64,000 nucleotides of DNA from Coniferiporia sulphurascens (GCA_002794785.1 NBBA01000009.1:310001-374000); one strand, 5' to 3'. Numbered from the stretch's first letter, positions 23,068 to 34,605 are shown. Numbers and translations are program-made. The notes: a model not told the origin generated them from the letters alone.

Positions 23068-23450
23068 CGTCAATCGCAGCGAATCGCTGTATTTATTTTC
23101 CTACTTTTTGTAATACTACGACTATGCCAACCACTGAAAGACAAGTAAGGCAACACACAATACCATTAAAGGGTCACGGGAGGCTAAATCATACATGGAC
23201 GGGCTAGAACGAAAGGGCTACACAGTTGGGTATGGAGTGGCACGTATGTGTCTCGGAGATAATAGTCGGTGAAGACGGAGGGAAAAGAGGGGGCAACGAG
23301 AATCAGTCAGAACAAGAGCTTCAAGTGTATTTAGCACGGCGCAGAACCGAGCGAGTACCAAAGGAGAGGAAATCAGCACGGGAAAACAATCAGACAGGCG
23401 ACAAATAAAAAGAACATGGAATATAATTAAAAAGTCTCCTGTGAACCAGG
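23068..23450. other. Convergent 3' gap
   Basis: 383 bases between the MAT1 stop and the kinase stop. AT-rich near both ends, purine-rich in the middle. No gene visible; presumably two 3' untranslated regions. Confidence 0.4.
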
Positions 23451-24978
23451 CTAGACAGGGAAGGTGGGATACTGGTAATCGATCTGCTCGTGCCTCTGGA
23501 GCGGCCGAAGAGGTAGCGAGTTGCTAGGAACGAGTCCAGGAATGTCGTACTGAGACGGCAGCGGCAGGCTGGCAAAGTGGCGAGTGTCATCTGGCGAATA
23601 GACGTGCGGAATAATCGGGGCCTTCAAAAAAATCAGAAGTCAAAAAAAACCTAAGTCCGAGCAGTGGACTCGACTGACCTTAATTTCATGACGTTCCAGC
23701 GCGCCCCAATCCACACCCCTGAACCACGGATGGTCCAACACATCCTGTGGGCCACCAATCATATTTCCGAGGCGCTTGCTCCTGTCGGGGTGCAAGAACG
23801 CTTTGATGAGTTCGCGTGACAGCGGGTCCATATCGCGCGGCCAATAAATACGACCCCTCAGGATCTTCTCGTAGATACCGTATGCGCTCTCGTCGAAGAA
23901 CGGCGGGTACCCAACGAGCATCTCGTAGCACAAAATCCCGCACGCCCACCAATCAGCAGCCTTCCCGTGGCCATCGGATTGGATGATCTCCGGAGCGAGG
24001 TATTCTGGCGTACCACACAACGTCCATGTACGGTCCTCAACGATTTTGGCGAAGCCGAAGTCTATAAGACGAAGGTATCCGCGCGAGTCCAAGAGTAGAT
24101 TTTCAGGTTTAAGATCGCGGTAAACAATGTTAAAGGAATGGAGGTATTTGAGCGCGAGAACAATAGTGGCAAGGTAAAAGCGGGTCACGTCCGGTGTGAA
24201 ACGCTGAGCCCGGCGAAGATGGGTGAAAAGTTCACCGCCCGGTACATAAGAGGTGAGCATATATACATTCAGGTTGTCCTGGAACGTAGCATAGAGGTCG
24301 ATGATGAAAGGATGCCGGACACGCGAAAGAATGTAGCGTTCGGCAGCAACATGTTCTACCTGCCTGAGTCGGACAATTTCGTTTTTACGGAGAACTTTCA
24401 TAGCGAAATAGTTCAACGACTCTTGCTGCACCGGTGCATTTCGCAGACGCACAAGCAGAACCTTTCCAAAAGTGCCGGTACCTAAATAGAAGGTGGTAAA
24501 TAACAGTAATGCCCAGAGAAAATTGAGGCTCACCGAGTGTTCCTCGCACCTCGAAATCTGTCAATTTTAACGTGCTGGTACTCGGCATCTGCAAGTTTTC
24601 CGACGACAGCGAACGTACGGGTTGCCTCAGAATGGCGAGATACTGGTCTGTTTTCTCAATATCCTCATCCATTGAGTCTGGAGTCTGCGGCACCTGTGAT
24701 ACAGGTGTAGCCGGATAGTCTGACCGCACTTGGACCACCTGCGCTGTATCCTCCATAACAATCTCGAGTGGCTGATGCGCTTGTGTTGGAAGTGCATCCT
24801 CCGGTCCAGGCGACTCTGGGGGAGTTATGGGACCCTCAGAGAGTACCATTTCAGAGTCCCGTCGTGCGGACATTTTTCTGGGGACTGTACTCAGGGGTTG
24901 AAAGTAGCCGGCAGGAAAGACAGTCCCGGGAGAGGGCAGGGATGAGGAGCGCGGTGGGAGATCATGTAGTCGATCCAT
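23451..24978 (-). CDS. cAMP-dependent protein kinase-like AGC kinase catalytic subunit
   Basis: Serine/threonine kinase of the PKA branch. Exons 24534-24978, 23679-24481 and 23451-23621 give 472 residues. Residues 1-140 are a Pro/Ser/Thr-rich extension. The kinase domain has the glycine loop GTGTFGKV, the ATP lysine in FAMKVLRK, YRDLKPENLLLD (HRD variant with Tyr, as in PKA), IDFGFAK and the activation loop WTLCGTPEYLAPEI with its phosphorylatable Thr. DWWACGILCYEM and RSKRLGN follow. The tail starts APIIPHVYSPDDTRHF, which echoes PKA's DTSNF, but continues LPLPSQYDIPGLV and ends YPTFPV. It therefore lacks the usual FxxF end and FDxY motif. It may be the second PKA isoform (Uka1-like) rather than the main one. 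Start is the only in-frame ATG. Confidence 0.88.
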
Positions 24979-25511
24979 TACGAGTGGCGGACAGGCAAGA
25001 TGCAAGGTGCAAAGGAGGAAATGCCGGCCACGAGCGGGATATCAACTGAACATCAACGTCAGAAGGATATCTTTAGTACTCATTACACCCAAGAAGCAGA
25101 CTGAAGCGGGAAAATCACGCACACAAGCCGATGATGGCCACGAATGCACACGGTTGTTGGAACCGCTGGGAGTCCGCGGCGAAGATAGCGATGGGGGCGA
25201 AGGAGAGCGACAGGATTTGTTAAAGGGTTGGTTTTGGTGTTTCTGCACCGTACCAGACGGAAATAATCAAAGGGGGACTGCGTAGAGACCGGCAAGCGCA
25301 AGGCAGAACGGCGCGCAGGCCTGCAAGACCTTGTGAATATTCGCTGCTGGCGACGAAGACGAGAAAGAGGAAGAGACAATAGACGCAGTGGCGGCGGTTG
25401 CGAATGCATCAATGCGTCGCCGATGCTCGCGTGCAGTTCGCGTGCGCGGCACGTGGCCTCTGAAGTTTTGGCAATCCGACGAGTTTCGCCTCTCACTTCC
25501 CGCTCGTTGTT
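24979..25511. promoter_or_regulatory. Divergent promoter region (PKA-like / Ssf1)
   Basis: 533 bases between the two starts. A CACGTG box at 25450-25455 lies 57 bases before the Ssf1 ATG. No TATA box is obvious. Open frames across the region show no recognisable protein. Confidence 0.45.
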
Positions 25512-26975
25512 ATGGCCCGCCGACGCAAAAACAGGACCCATGTCAAGGCCCCAGACGGCCCCGACGGCGACGGAAACCCAAAGTCGTTCATCATCAAGCA
25601 TGGCCAAGTCGGCTCATCGCTCGCCCAGCTCGTCCGTGATATGCGAAAGGTCATGGAACCTAATACCGCCAGTCGGCTCAAGGTACAATTTAACGCCTGC
25701 TACGCCTCGCACAGCACTTATCAAATATATTTTCTCTTAGGAAAGAACAAGAAACAAGCTCAAGGACTACCTGACCCTCGCACCCGCTCTGCATGTCACT
25801 CATCTTCTCGCACTCACCCTTACGCCGATCGCGCCTTCTTTGCGCATGGTTAGACTGTCTTCAGGTCCTACTCTGACTTTCAGAATAGAAAAATACAGTC
25901 TAGCAAAGGATATCCTTAACACCAAAAAGCGGGCACGTAGCATGGGTCTGGAGTACCTTACACCACCTCTAGTACGTTCAGAAATGACTATTCCTCCTTC
26001 ACTTCACTGAACAGGGTATACGCACCCTTCCAGCTTGTCCTGGCCTCGTTTCCGCAACCCTCTCCAACGACCCCTCCCCATCTCACCCTCCTCATGAAGT
26101 CCTTTCAATCTCTCTTCCCGCCTCTTTCGCCTCAAACTCTCACCTTATCTTCCGCCCGCCGAGTTGTCCTCGTCCAGTATAATCCTGAGCACGACACCGT
26201 AGACTTCCGGCACTACCTTATCACCGTAAAACCGTATGGTGTCTCTCGGCGGGTTCGCAAGGTGCTTGAAGGTACCAAAAGCTCCTCAAAATCCCTCCAG
26301 TCGGGTCTTCTAGATCTTAGTCGCGAGAAGGACGTGGCGGACTTCTTGTTGCGGCGCAGGGGCGAGCCAGGCCCGGATGACAATGGGTACGAATCTGCGG
26401 CGTCATCTGCTTCCAGTGCTGCCGAGGACGATGGTGATGCCATCTCACTGACGGAGGACTATGTCGGGAGAAATAATAAAAGGGGACAGCGGAGGGCAGT
26501 TCGGCTTGATGAGATAGGGCCGAGGATGGAGATGAGACTGGTGAAGATCACCGAGGGCGTGCCTGGCAAGGAGGGGACAGTTTTGTACCACAAATTTGGT
26601 TCGTATCTTCGTTGTGTTCGCTGTATCTTCTCGTACTTATTTTTTACTTCAAAATTTACAGTCAAGAAATCAAAAGCCGAAGCAGCCGCACAGAAAAAGT
26701 CGCACGTGGAGAAGGAGAAATTGAGGAAACAACGAAAAGAGGAGCAGGAGAGAAATGTTGCGCGAAAGAAAAAGCTTAACGAAGAGGGCGGGGACGGCGA
26801 TGAAGAAGCCGATGAAGAGGAACAAGATGGGGACGACGAAGATGATGAGGGCGGATGGGACGATGAGGAAGAGATCAGTGAAGGAGACGAAAGCGAGTCC
26901 GATGGGGACTCCGAGGATGAGGAAAAACCTGCTGAGCGACCCAAAAAACGCGGAAAGTACAAAAAGGAGCGTTGA
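25512..26975 (+). CDS. SSF1: Ribosome-biogenesis protein Ssf1/Peter Pan (Brix domain)
   Basis: Nucleolar Brix-domain protein needed for 60S pre-ribosome assembly and ITS2 processing. Exons 25512-25682, 25741-25971, 26034-26598 and 26662-26975 give 426 residues. The start MARRRKNRTHVK and KSFIIKHGQVGSSLAQLVRD are classic Ssf1. The Brix core continues with NKLKDYLTLAPALHVTHLL, GPTLTFRIEKYSLAKDILN, LVLASFPQP, the segment LTLSSARRVVLVQYN and VDFRHYLITVKPYG. The domain closes with IGPRMEMRLVKITEGV. The C-terminus is a long Lys/Glu/Asp-rich tail (residues ~325-426). The third acceptor was placed at 26033, not at an earlier AG, because it restores PPLLVLASFP. It is divergent from the PKA-like kinase. 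Confidence 0.95.
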
Positions 26976-27139
26976 TGATGTACCCTTGCAGGTCTTACAT
27001 TACTGTAATTTATGAACTTCATTTACGTTCCAGGTCGCCCACTGCGGGTATAGCGCGGATCAGAGTGAATAAAGCAAGAATTAGTTTACAATTAATGATG
27101 TGTACTTTCTAATCTCCCGAATGAGATCCGAATTAAGTG
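26976..27139. other. Convergent 3' gap
   Basis: 164 AT-rich bases between the Ssf1 stop and the cytochrome c synthase stop; presumably overlapping 3' ends. Nothing else seen. Confidence 0.4.
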
Positions 27140-27962
27140 TTAAGACCCAGATGATTTAGATTGCGTCGGTGATGATGGGTGGCCGTTCGATGATTGCAAA
27201 GGCAGGGGTCCGACCCAGCGTTCCCAGAATCGTGATGCTCGCATTTTCACGGCTTCCCAGTTATCGAATGCTGGCCGCACGTCGAGGTAGAATGCAAGGT
27301 TGCCTCCGAGGGGTGACTTCCCAGTGTAAAAATCAATAACGTAGCGCATTCGTGTCCCGCAGCGGTCTACAACCCAGTCATGTCGATCGAAGGGTGCTTG
27401 ATACCTAATACCGTCATAACAGGGAAAATTACCCCCCTGCACCATATGAACTGAACGAACATCGTACTCACCCCAGGAGTGACTTGAACCGTGCCCTCGG
27501 ACTCATGTCCTTGGGTTTTCCCTTGAAGCTGACGAGCTTTACACCGCCGCACAGCTCGCTTCCCCATCCGCGTTCCCAGCCGAGCACCTCACCCCACGCA
27601 CGCTCGTTCACAGCGTTGTGAATCGGGACGACGACGCGCATGTCCTGCTCGCGCGGGTTGTGCTGCTTGCGCGCCATAGCAGCGAAGAACTGTGCCTGGG
27701 AGGGATACACCCACTTCTCGCCATCCGCGCGCGGAATAGAGGACACCTCGCGATCAGTCGGAAGAGACGCGGGTGCGTGCGGGTGCGGCGGGGTCGTTTT
27801 TTCGCTGGGTGACGAGACGAGACCGCCCCACGTCGAACGCGCGTTGTGGTCGACGGGACACTTATCTGCCTGAGATGCTTGGGCAAGCTGAGCGTGGTCG
27901 ACGGGGCATTTGTCGGGCTGCGAGCCCACGGAGTGATCGACCGGACACTGCGCCTGCGACAT
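27140..27962 (-). CDS. Holocytochrome c synthase (cytochrome c heme-lyase)
   Basis: Mitochondrial intermembrane-space enzyme that attaches haem covalently to apocytochrome c. Exons 27472-27962 and 27140-27404 give 251 residues. Three CPVDH motifs at residues 6-10, 19-23 and 35-39 match the Cys-Pro haem-binding motifs of the family. The catalytic core has EKWVYPSQAQFFAAMARK, RVVVPIHNAVNERAW (the conserved haem-ligand His lies in this IHN segment), KDMSPRARFKSLLGY, APFDRHDWVVDRCG and RYVIDFYTG. It ends LDVRPAFDNWEAVK. I cannot tell the cytochrome c form (Cyc3) from the c1 form (Cyt2); many basidiomycetes have one enzyme for both. The start is ATG 27962; a TTG three codons upstream is not credible. 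Confidence 0.93.
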
Positions 27963-28546
27963 GACTTGCAAAAGTAGACCTTAAACGGACTCATCGATAT
28001 TAATTCCCGATGTAAGGTGCCAGGGGTCCCCCGTCGATCATCACATCAGAACCGATCACGCACAGTTCCTGCTTGCCACGCGTCAATTCACTTATTTATA
28101 ACTGCCTTCGCGACAGCGCTTAACATTATAAACCGATCCCCAAGGATCGTTTCTAGTCCAACTTAAATAATGTATTCATGATCCAGCGGACAGTATTTAA
28201 GATAAGGGGTAAGCAAAGAAGGGGGAAAAAATAAAGCGAAGGAACGCAGTGTAAGACTCGCACGAACGAAAAAACACAGCATTACTGCACTGTACGTGGT
28301 AAAAAGAAAAGTGTTTCTCGTAAAGTCCGGCGTATCAGACATTGCGCCATGGGAAAAACGTCCTTACAACCATGGGAATTGTATGTACGAGACGCAGGGT
28401 AAACGTAAGGGGATATCAAAGGAAATGAGTTACACCACAGTAACTGCCGTGGCTAGTCCCGAAAGACTATTCGAGTCGAGGCGACCAGAAATCCCCCGCC
28501 AACGAATGAACACCATCGAGTCTGTTACGTGGCTTGTGCATCCTAT
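27963..28546. promoter_or_regulatory. Intergenic region upstream of the heme-lyase
   Basis: 584 bases between two genes on the minus strand, AT-rich between 28080 and 28320. It should carry the heme-lyase promoter and the 3' untranslated region of the PriA-like gene. No gene, RNA or clear motif recognised. Confidence 0.4.
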
Positions 28547-29437
28547 TTAAGCCGAAACACAGGACGCGCCATCATCGGAGGGGATGAATCCTGAGTCGCA
28601 TTCCTGAACTGTTGGCGCAAACAATTGTTTTAACGGACTGTTATACAAATCGCAGTTTCCAAAGAAAAACACGTACCAACACAGGAGCCACCTTCACACG
28701 AGGCAAGTTTGGAGTTTGCGATTTTCGAGCAGTCCACACCCTTGTTGAGAGAGACGCAGCCACCACATGACTCGAGGTCGGAAATGATGTCGACACTAAT
28801 AAGAAATCGTGGTCAGGCGTGCAACTTAAACCGGCGAACGAGAGAGAGAAATACCATTCAAAGTCACCAGCAAAGCTACCCTCTACTTTGATAGGGCAAG
28901 TCTGAAGACCAGTAGGGCACATGCTCGTATCCCACTGATAACTACGCTTGACCTTGTAGTTGTGGGTGGGCTTACCGCCCTTGCCCGGCTTTGCGGAGGG
29001 AGTCGGAGTCGGAGTAGGCGTCGAGGGCTCCTTAGTGCAGCACTGGAGACCATGCGACCACGACCAACCCTTGTTCGAGCAAGAGGGGGGCGTCGAGGTT
29101 TGCGAAGGCTGGCTAGGAACACAGCATCCTTGTTCGTGGTGGAAGTACCAAGCTGTACGGAAATCCAAAAAAATTAGTGATTGACATTGAAAAATATCAC
29201 ACGCGCTGACGTACCAGATGGGCAACCAACACCACTGGGAGGCGTGGGGGTCGACGACGGACCACCCTTCTTCAAGCAGCAGCTACGCGTTTCATACCAG
29301 AACTCGCTTGAAGAATCGCAAGAGTCCGAAGTCTTAGTGGGGGCGTCGCGAGCGAGATGAGAGGCCGACGAAGGCTTCGCCTCCGCAATGCCGAGCACGA
29401 GGACCGCAATGAGAACGATGGATGAAAGAATCTGCAT
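28547..29437 (-). CDS. PriA-like secreted cysteine-rich protein
   Basis: Exons 29215-29437, 28855-29152, 28677-28795 and 28547-28608 give 233 residues. Residues 1-20 are a clear signal peptide (LSSIVLIAVLVLGIAEA). Two short cysteine modules follow (EFWYETRSCC and AWYFHHEQGCC type), joined by Ser/Thr/Pro linkers with a TPTPTPT run. The C-terminal half is the PriA-like domain: CPTGLQTCPI, then DFECVDIISDLESCGGC, GVDCSKIA, ASCEGGSCVVQECDSGFI and a final Cys-Val. PriA was first described in fruiting bodies of the mushroom Lentinula. The even cysteine count in the conserved block suggests disulfides. Function is unknown; a cell-wall or extracellular role is inference. Confidence 0.85.
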
Positions 29438-30945
29438 TATTGACGGCTAGTAGCGGGGGTTGAGTTTTGAGCTACTGAGAGAGGGCGAAGCGGGCGCTTA
29501 GTGAGCGTACAGGCCGAAGAGCGAGTTCACGGCTATAAAAGAATGGAGATATAAAAGAGAGAGGACGCTCCCGCGGGTTCGAGCACAGACAACGATGGAG
29601 GGGGATGAAAAGTCAGAAGGGGATAAGCTGGGGACGTTATGTAGTCGTATACTCGTGGGAAGGGGAAACCGAATTTGATGCGCTTATCGTCGCTTAAAGC
29701 ATCAGAAACCCTCACCCGGTCAAGAGAAGCCGTCTTCTAGACTGCTTCGGCAGCAGCAGTAATCATCGGCAATATTTTACCCATTTTTTCTTCACGTTTT
29801 CTGGTTATTATTCACTTGCCACAAATTTGAAAAGAAAAATATGAGGTTTTAAATTTAAAAAAACAGGCGCGCCGAATTACGTTTCATCTCCGGGGCTCCT
29901 TTTGGTTGGTACTTGAGCTAGTGGCGACTAGTATCGTTGGGGGGTGGGAGCACCATAACTGCCAGCGCAATTCCTTGGAGCTCCATTGGAAATATCGTAT
30001 CACGCCTGTTCCGCCCAAGACGCGCCCGAAACGATGCGAGATGTCATTCTGCACATGGACGAATCCGACTCGTCGTTAGGGAGAACAACTAGATCACCAA
30101 ATTCGGTCATCACTTTCAATCTCGGGCCGAATAAAAATAATAAAAGGAAAGGACTTGCCGGGGGTCGCCTCAATATCGACTCGTCGTTTTGTACGTGTAA
30201 TACTAAGCATGTCAAGTACTATGGAGGCCTGAAGGGAGTATAGTACTATTGTAAATACTATCTGAAGAATTACCGTATAAGCTGGGCGGACGACCTCTTC
30301 CGTATGCGGATCCACTGGAAGAGACAAAAGGGGAGCCGGAAATGTAACAAAGAAGGCGTTCCAGGTCGCAATAATTAGACCCCTCCGCTCGAAGTTCGAA
30401 GCGACAAACTAGCTCGGTTGAGATGAGTATTAACGCCTAAACGTCAGGCCCGAACAAAGGCACGATCATGTTGAGAGGGAAAAATACTGTTATGAATTGG
30501 AACCCAGAAGCGCACCGTCACGGTCGGGTACGGGTCTATTTAAGGCAGACCCGTTTTGAAGGCCTGGATAAAGGCCGCGTTGCGCGAGTACAAGCCGAAC
30601 TCATAATATTACGAGTTACCTCACAGTGGTGGACATCAACTCCCAGGTCCAGCTGATAGGTCCAGAGAGAACATGGAAGTGTTCGAGGCAGGTCTGGTAC
30701 TGTAATGCCTCGACATCTATGCAGCACGTGACATTATCACGGGTTGGCAAGTGCACGTGTTTTTTTAACTTTGGCGCGCGTTTATTCTGTACTGCATTTC
30801 CAAACCTGACCGGGAATCGGCAATAAGTTGCCGATTCGACCAGGTCTACATTTAATGCACACCGCTGCGAGCGTTCATCCGACTTGTTCTCTCCCATCCA
30901 CCACCCACATATTCGTTTTATCAACGTTGTCGCTTTAGGTCAAGC
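29438..30945. promoter_or_regulatory. Long divergent intergenic region (PriA-like / nitronate monooxygenase)
   Basis: 1.5 kb with no recognisable gene, far longer than the other divergent gaps here. It contains AT-rich stretches (29770-29870), a CACGTG at 30725-30730 and a small inverted repeat at 30531-30553. Such length would fit complex regulation of the secreted-protein gene, but that is inference. Confidence 0.4.
30531..30553. repeat. Short inverted repeat (hairpin)
   Basis: CGGGTCT and AGACCCG form a perfect 7-base stem around the 9-base loop ATTTAAGGC. It lies in the PriA-like/nitronate monooxygenase intergenic region. It could be a protein-binding palindrome or chance. Confidence 0.4.
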
Positions 30946-32713
30946 ATGCCTTCGTCACCCCAGGTCTTCAAGACGCCCCTTACGGAGCTGTTCAACATTA
31001 ATCATCCTGTCATGCTCGCAGGTGAGGCCTCCCCACCGTTGCAACATCTCCTTTCAAACTGAACGCATTTAAATGATTCAAAAGGTATGAACGTAGCCGC
31101 AGGCCCAAAGCTCGCTGCAGCCGTTACAAACGCCGGTAAATAATACCATTTCCATCATAGCTACTTCATTACCCACGAGCCCCTCTTCTTCCCTAGGTGG
31201 TATTGGTGTCATTGGTGGCCTCCGTCAGACCCCGCACATTCTGCAGAAGAACATCGACGAGCTCAAGAGCTACCTTGAGGATAAGAATGCGCCTTTTGGT
31301 GTCGATCTTTTAATTCCACAAGTCGGTGGGAGTGCCCGGAAGACTAACGTATGTCCGCTTCTAAACAACTTCACGTCGATTTGTGTTCAATTATTTCAAC
31401 ATTCCCGTATCCGCAGTATGACTACACCAACGGACAGCTCCCTGAATTGACTGAAGTTCTCATCAAGAATAAAGTTGCGTTATTTGTATGCGCTGTTGGA
31501 GTCCCACCCAAGGACATGGTTGAGAAGCTTCACTCGGCCAGTATTCCTGTCATGAAGTAATATCTCCTCTTTTGAAATTCACGTTACCGAAGTAACTTAT
31601 TAATCTTTCACAGTATGGTAGGACATCCGAAGGTATGAATATTTCCGCTTATACCTCAGTTACAGTGACTAACACTTTATCCTCGGAAACCAGCACGTCA
31701 AAAAGGCGCTCGCTCAGGGTAGGTTCTAGCCTCACTGCACTGACCTTAATCGAAGCGTAAACTAAAACGATGTAACAAGGCGTCGACATCATCTGCGCTC
31801 AGGGTGGCGAAGGCGGAGGTCACACCGGTGACACGCCATTTTCTTTACTCATCCCGGCATGCGTGGACATCTGTAAGGGTGCCAAGAGCCCGCTGACTGG
31901 GAAGCCCGTTATGGTTGTTGCGGCTGGAGGCATCGCCGACGGTCGCGGACTGGCCGCATCATTTTCGTGAGTTTGTCCGACCGTGCTTCTGAGCCAGTGT
32001 TGGAAGACTACAGTTCGGCTTATCTACGTATACGATAGATACGGGGCAACGGGTGTGTGGGTCGGCACGCGCTTTGTTGCAAGCGTGGAGGCAGGTGCAC
32101 CAAAAATTCACAAGGACCTCGTCGTTTCTGCGGGATATGACGACCTCGCCAAGACGCTCATTTATTCAGGCCGGCCGCTCCACGTACGCAAAACGGAATA
32201 CGTCGCTGACTGGTAAGTGTCCTCGTTTTGTGTTCATACGCCAGAGTACTTTGTAACACTTGCTCATTCAATTTGACCTGTTCCCCTAGGGAAAACAACC
32301 GTCAAGCTGACATCAAGGAGCTGACGTCTCAAGGGAAAATCCCGCACGAAGTTGAGGTGGACAAGCACCCGGAGAAATCTCTGCCTGGACGAGCATGTGT
32401 GCCCTTCGCATTTGCGCCGGTACTGACTTTTGAGACTGATTTTGGAATGCAAATTAGGGCTTATGGGGAAAGTCGCAGGAGCAATCACGGTGAGGGATAG
32501 TTCCATGTTCGCTAATAAATCCAATTACCTATTTTTTTTCTGTAAATCTCAGGACATCAAGCCTGCAAAAGAAATGTGAGCTTTATCCGACCTGTAAAAC
32601 CACAGAGCTGAGTACTGACTTACTACCAATGCAGTGTTGACGAGATCGTGCATACTGCAGCAAAGAGCCTCAAGCAGTCCTCCACCTTCATTCTACCACA
32701 GGCCAAACTATGA
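30946..32713 (+). CDS. Nitronate monooxygenase (2-nitropropane dioxygenase family)
   Basis: FMN-dependent TIM-barrel enzyme that oxidises nitronates such as propionate 3-nitronate. Twelve exons, several tiny: 30946-31021, 31085-31135, 31197-31348, 31417-31556, 31614-31632 (19 bases), 31694-31718, 31780-31966, 32039-32212, 32290-32396, 32458-32489, 32553-32575, 32635-32713, giving 354 residues. Family motifs are NHPVMLAGMNVAAGPKLAAA at the start, GGIGVIGG, the FMN phosphate loop GGEGGGHTGD, VVAAGGIADGRGLAA and GATGVWVGTRFVAS. The end LMGKVAGAIT...EIVDEIVHTA matches the C-terminal helices. All junctions keep frame. No targeting signal is obvious. A detoxifying role is known for the family, not shown here. 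Confidence 0.92.
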
Positions 32714-32932
32714 CGTGCTACTCTCGTTCTGCGCTTGGTTTTCGGGTGATCTCCATACGTTTAATATAGTGTCTTTTCTTGCGCTTTCCTTTCACTTCCT
32801 TCTCACGATGTCATGCAATGGCTTTGGAAAAAGTGTACAATACGTATATCAACTTGGGTCATATAACTGCTTTCTTCTGACCCATACAGTACCTAGCTAA
32901 ACGGAAACAAGCAGGACGAAAGTAAGTCTTGT
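32714..32932. other. Convergent 3' gap
   Basis: 219 bases, T-rich, between the nitronate monooxygenase stop and the WD40 gene stop. Presumed 3' untranslated regions. Nothing else seen. Confidence 0.4.
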
Positions 32933-34555
32933 CTATTCATCGTCATCCATGAGCTCCGCAAGTTCTGCTTCCTCCTCCGCGGTCAGCTGCCCGGAGACGA
33001 GTTGAATTACTTCCTTCTCCGGCTCTTTTATCGGTCCTTTCGGGGGGTTGACGAGATCTACCGAAGAAAAAGTGTAAGGCTACCCCTAGTAAAAGGCACG
33101 GGAAAAGATATCTCGCGCACCTGCAAGCCTCCACCTCCTCAGCGTTCCATCCAAACTTGCACTTACCACCCACGGCTCAACGACTATCCTTCCATTCTCC
33201 CCTACGGTCTGCTTGACCCACAGCGCTAATGCGATAACGGTAAACCAGTGTGCATCAGTCGTACTTAAAAGCTCTGGCGTCTGGGGATCGCTGACGTCGT
33301 ACAAACGAAGCGTATCCCCAGCAGCGGTGAGTAGATACGGTTCGTCGAGAGGCGTGAGTGCGAACGGAAGGATAGCTTTAACGGCCACAGGATGCGTTAC
33401 AGGGGGGATGGGCTTTGTTGGTTTCGAGGTGGCAGGCGATATTGGAGGTGGATGATAAGTGAGTAGTGCCGTTTCATCGGAGGAACCTGTTGGATTGTAT
33501 TGAATGTTATAGGTATCGTCAGTAATCACCAGGTAATCATAGAGCGCACCGGTCCACAGCTGGCCTTGCTTGTACCATATATCATTGACACCCGTACGGT
33601 GAACGTTCAGCGTGCCTATTTGCGTCGCACGACAGCTTGGAGAGTCCCCATACGTGCGTTCTAGCATCCACACGAAAATGATACCCATGCTATCCGCCGT
33701 ATATAATGTCGTTGATGATGTGGAGTGCACGTCTACTGCAACGCATTGGACCGGCCGTGTATGCGCTGAAATAACTCCCAGATTTTTTAGTGGGGTTGTA
33801 CTTCGTGGATTAACGAGGTCCCTGAATTATACAAACCCGATCCGCACTTTGAACTTTGTCAGAGTTAATGATACAATTGACCCACCAGAAGCGGACGACC
33901 TTGTCAGAGCCGCTGGATATTAGCAGCTTGAGCTCTGGAACGAAGAAAACACACTTGACGAAGTCGGAATGAGCTTCGGTCGATGAAATTAAACTTTTGT
34001 CCTGAAGAAGATTGTGGGGAGCTGCGTATATGCGTCGTAAGGAGAACACACTCGTGTATCCCAAATTTTGATTGTCTTTGCGAGCACAAGTTAGCCGACG
34101 CGCTTCAAGGATGGCAAGTCCACACACCCTGTCCCATGATCCTGAGGCAAGGAGTGGTGGGGCACTCTTGTCACTCGGATCCTCCAAGAGGGTTAAGACC
34201 GTAACTGGTCCAGCATGTCCCTTGTAGACCTGCAAGATCGAGCCAGACTGCATTACGCATCCAAATCGTTAGATTCGCTTAATTGAAAGCAGACTCAGGT
34301 GCAACCTTAAGGTCCAACTTCCGCAGAACATGGTCGCTTTGTGCAACCCATAACTCGTCGCCTCTGATCTGGATGGCGAGCGGCTTTCCGGGAACATCGA
34401 TGGGCGCGCCGAGATGTTTAATACGTTCCGCCTTGCGTTTACGGGCCTTTCACGAACAGTCAGGAAAGGGCAGTAGCGTTGGGATTGAATTAACGCACTT
34501 CTGCAGTGACAAGATCGGTCTCTGTCCTGAAAAAGTGATTTGTATCGTCGTCCAT
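32933..34555 (-). CDS. WD40-repeat protein of unknown function
   Basis: Eight exons (34499-34555, 34306-34446, 34128-34247, 34052-34075, 33886-34001, 33550-33821, 33121-33486, 32933-33057) give 406 residues. About six WD repeats are visible: GELWVAQSDHVLRKLDLK-type first blade, then YKGHAGPVTVLTLL...LASGSWDRTIKIWDT. Next come AHSDFVKCVFF...ISSGSDKVVRFWD and AHTRPVQCVAVD...LYTADSMG, followed by HRTGVNDIW...LWTGSSDETALLTY and AHWFTVIALAL...VSASLDGTLRRW. The 63-base intron at 33487-33549 is open in frame; I removed it because the splice restores the LWTGSSDET blade. The tail is acidic (LTAEEEAELAELMDDDE). It is a likely scaffold; partner unknown. Divergent from the gene at 34675 with 119 bases between starts. 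Confidence 0.82.
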
Positions 34556-34605
34556 CTTCGGTGCAACGACTCCGGCAGGCGCGATCGGGCAGAAATGCTG
34601 CTATC

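Noticed and set aside
25849..25883. Possible intron in SSF1 (GTTAGA...TTTCAG)
   Set aside because: Reading through gives the conserved SLRMVRLSSGPTLTFRIEKY segment of Ssf1 proteins, and the candidate intron would be too short.
26459..27022. 187-codon open frame on the minus strand, Ser/Phe-rich
   Set aside because: Mirror image of the acidic/lysine-rich tail of Ssf1; poly-Ser comes from reversed Glu/Asp codons.
33487..33549. Read-through of an in-frame 63-base segment in the WD40 gene
   Set aside because: It has perfect GT-AG borders and its removal restores the LWTGSSDET blade, so it is an intron.
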